From: JBKPNX01 sp046732855
GTDB taxonomy: Bacteria; Pseudomonadota; Alphaproteobacteria; Geminicoccales; Geminicoccaceae
Assembly: GCA_046732855.1 (NCBI GenBank)
Contig: JBKPNX010000007.1
Span: 1-64,000, forward strand
Reading direction: 5' to 3'
Length of the DNA: 64,000 nucleotides
Numbering within the stretch: the first letter of the stretch is position 1; the number at the start of each line of letters is the position of its first letter. The position numbers were made by a program, and so were the translations under genes. Positions 62,540 through 64,000 of the stretch are shown here, one piece after another. The notes under the pieces were generated by a model, which saw only the letters and a list, made by a program, of their open reading frames with translations, was not told where the DNA came from and ran no database searches.

Positions 62540-64000
62540 GGGCTGTTCCGGTGGCCATTTCGGATAACCCGGCCGAGATCGATTTCAGCGACCTGCAAGC
62601 TCTCGTGCGCTTCGGCCACGGCCGACTGACGGAGGCGTGCTTTCTGCTGCTCAAGGTGGCGGATCGGGAGGCGGCGCAAAGGTGGCTGCAGACCGCCCCC
62701 GTGACCAGCGCCCTTAAGACCGATCCGCCGCCGGATACCGCGCTCCAGGTGGCGCTCACCCGCGAGGGTCTCGAGTGGCTGGGCGTTCCGGAGGACGTCC
62801 TGCGTGGATTCTCGGAAGAGTTCCTCGCTGGCATGGCGGCCGACGCGAGCCGCTCGCGGCGCCTCGGCGACGTCGGCGCCAATGCCCCGTCCGAATGGCT
62901 GTGGGGCGGGCGCCCCGACGGCGTACCCCATGTCCTGGTGATGCTCTATGCGCGAGAGAATGGGCTCGAGGCATGGGCCGAAGCGGTCAAGGGGCCCGAT
63001 TGGGACGCTGCGTTCAGCATCCAGGCCCGGCTCGACACTTTCGACATGGGCGAGATCGAGCCGTTCGGCTTCGCCGACGGGTTAAGCCAGCCGCAGCTCG
63101 ACTGGCGGCGCGCGCTCGATCCGGACGACAAGGAGCAGGCCGAGTTCGTGAACGTGGTCGCTCCGGGCGAGATCGTGCTCGGCTACCGCAACGAATACGG
63201 ACGCTACACCGAGCGACCCCTGATTGACCCGAGCACGGACCCGAGGGCGCTGGATCTGGCTGCCGCGGAGGACGCTCCCAACCGCCGCGACCTCGGGCGC
63301 AATGGCAGTTACCTGGTGTTTCGGCAGCTCCATCAGGACGTCCGCGGCTTCTGGCAGTTCCTCGACCGGGAGGCGAACGGAATGCCGGAAGAGCGCCGAC
63401 GCCTGGCCGAGGCCATGGTCGGGCGCACCCGGTCGGGCGCGCCGCTGGTGCCGCTGACCCACGATCCGATCGAAGGCGTGGGGCCGGCGCTCAAGGAGGT
63501 CGCCTCGAACCACTTCACCTATGCCTCCGACCCGGACGGTCTGCGCTGCCCGATCGGTGCCCATATCCGGCGCGCCAATCCGCGCACCGGCGATCTGCCC
63601 GCCGGCACCAGGGGCCTGATCGCGCGCCTGCTGCGCGCGCTCGGCTTCAAAAGCAGCTCCTTCCGAGACGATCTCGTCGCTTCGACGCGCTTCCATCGCC
63701 TGCTGCGGCGCGGGCGCGAGTACGGCACCGAGCTTCCGCCCGAGGACGCGCTCAATCCGATCGCGGAGAGGGAGGAGCGCGGGCTGCATTTCATCTGCCT
63801 GGTCGCTAACCTCTCGCGCCAGTTCGAGTTCGTGCAGAATGCCTGGATCCAGAGCACCAAGTTCGCCGGCCTCAGCGAGGAGAGCGATCCGCTTCTGGGC
63901 AGCCGCGCACAGCTGCCAGGTTTCGCAGACACCTCGACCGCGCTGCCGCCGTTTGCGGGCCTCTCCGAGGAGAGCGACCCGCGCCGCGTCAGTCGCGCCG
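62521..64000 (+). CDS. DyP-type haem peroxidase (3' end outside the window)
   Basis: The frame opens at ATG 62521, inside the end of the previous gene, behind AGGCGAGGG, and stays open to the window edge (at least 493 residues). It has the DyP signature GFADGLSQPQ near 185 (the GxxDG motif with the catalytic Asp), PIGAHIRRANPR near 343 with the proximal haem His, HRLLRRGREYG with the distal Arg, and LVANLSRQFEFVQNAWIQ. There is no signal peptide, so the enzyme is cytoplasmic or encapsulated rather than Tat-exported. The large size fits DyP classes C/D or P/V rather than the short bacterial A/B types. A decapeptide FAGLSEESDP occurs twice near the end. Confidence 0.88.
   Translation, partial: MAEPPVRAVPVAISDNPAEIDFSDLQALVRFGHGRLTEACFLLLKVADREAAQRWLQTAPVTSALKTDPPPDTALQVALTREGLEWLGVPEDVLRGFSEEFLAGMAADASRSRRLGDVGANAPSEWLWGGRPDGVPHVLVMLYARENGLEAWAEAVKGPDWDAAFSIQARLDTFDMGEIEPFGFADGLSQPQLDWRRALDPDDKEQAEFVNVVAPGEIVLGYRNEYGRYTERPLIDPSTDPRALDLAAAEDAPNRRDLGRNGSYLVFRQLHQDVRGFWQFLDREANGMPEERRRLAEAMVGRTRSGAPLVPLTHDPIEGVGPALKEVASNHFTYASDPDGLRCPIGAHIRRANPRTGDLPAGTRGLIARLLRALGFKSSSFRDDLVASTRFHRLLRRGREYGTELPPEDALNPIAEREERGLHFICLVANLSRQFEFVQNAWIQSTKFAGLSEESDPLLGSRAQLPGFADTSTALPPFAGLSEESDPRRVSRA

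Overview
The window is 64 kb of high-GC DNA (roughly two thirds G+C by eye), densely packed with genes on both strands. Gene content and order point to an alphaproteobacterium of Rhodospirillales type: the secA / peptidyl-prolyl isomerase / argJ divergence, the block xerD - large secreted repeat protein - 46-residue membrane protein - aroK - aroB - CNNM/CorC protein, argD-argF-hslO, a malyl-CoA lyase, and promoters matching the alphaproteobacterial EcfG/RpoE2 consensus (GGAAC-N16/17-CGTT). No rRNA, tRNA, CRISPR array, prophage or intact insertion sequence was seen. The species cannot be named from the sequence alone.

Layout. 1-0.6 kb: remnant of an XRE regulator. 0.6-5.7 kb: argJ and a parvulin foldase (minus), secA (plus). 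5.9-9.1 kb: NfeD/slipin membrane pair and a stress-promoter-driven membrane protein. 9.2-14.1 kb (minus): accA, malyl-CoA lyase, xerD, a large secreted helical protein and a 46-residue membrane protein. 14.2-17.4 kb: aroK-aroB and a CBS-domain transporter-like protein. 17.5-18.3 kb: a BKACE (DUF849) gene broken by several frameshifts. 18.6-22.2 kb (minus): argD-argF-hslO-lipoprotein. 22.7-24.1 kb: deoA. 24.2-26.9 kb: pcaB-pcaD-pcaC of the protocatechuate branch. 26.9-29.1 kb: decayed antitoxin, a palindromic dispersed repeat, an enolase-superfamily enzyme and a DUF29 gene with an in-frame TGA. 29.3-34.1 kb: orphan sugar-type ABC ATPase, an RHH-PAS regulator diverging from an RTX-type exported protein. 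34.3-43.2 kb: AI-2E-family permease, aminotransferase, an AT-richer HEPN-like gene, GNAT, and a YhaON/SbcCD-like nuclease pair. 43.4-47 kb: small membrane proteins, lipid kinase, ECF sigma/anti-sigma pair. 47-55.1 kb: mixed metabolism (GcvT-type FAD enzyme, TrpB2, AlkB, HlyU, upp, DsrE).

The most unusual part is 55.4-64 kb. Six same-strand genes, closely spaced or overlapping, encode a large exported di-haem c cytochrome, two proteins sharing an unnamed domain, a secreted protein with one haem c site, a membrane protein with an internally duplicated domain, and a DyP-type haem peroxidase that runs off the window. I read this as a candidate uncharacterised haem-based oxidation system; its substrate cannot be deduced.

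Other cross-cutting signals are three EcfG-type promoters, in front of a PhnA-like membrane protein, an AI-2E-family permease and a DUF1328 protein, suggesting a general-stress regulon, and four clearly decayed genes within the first 29 kb.
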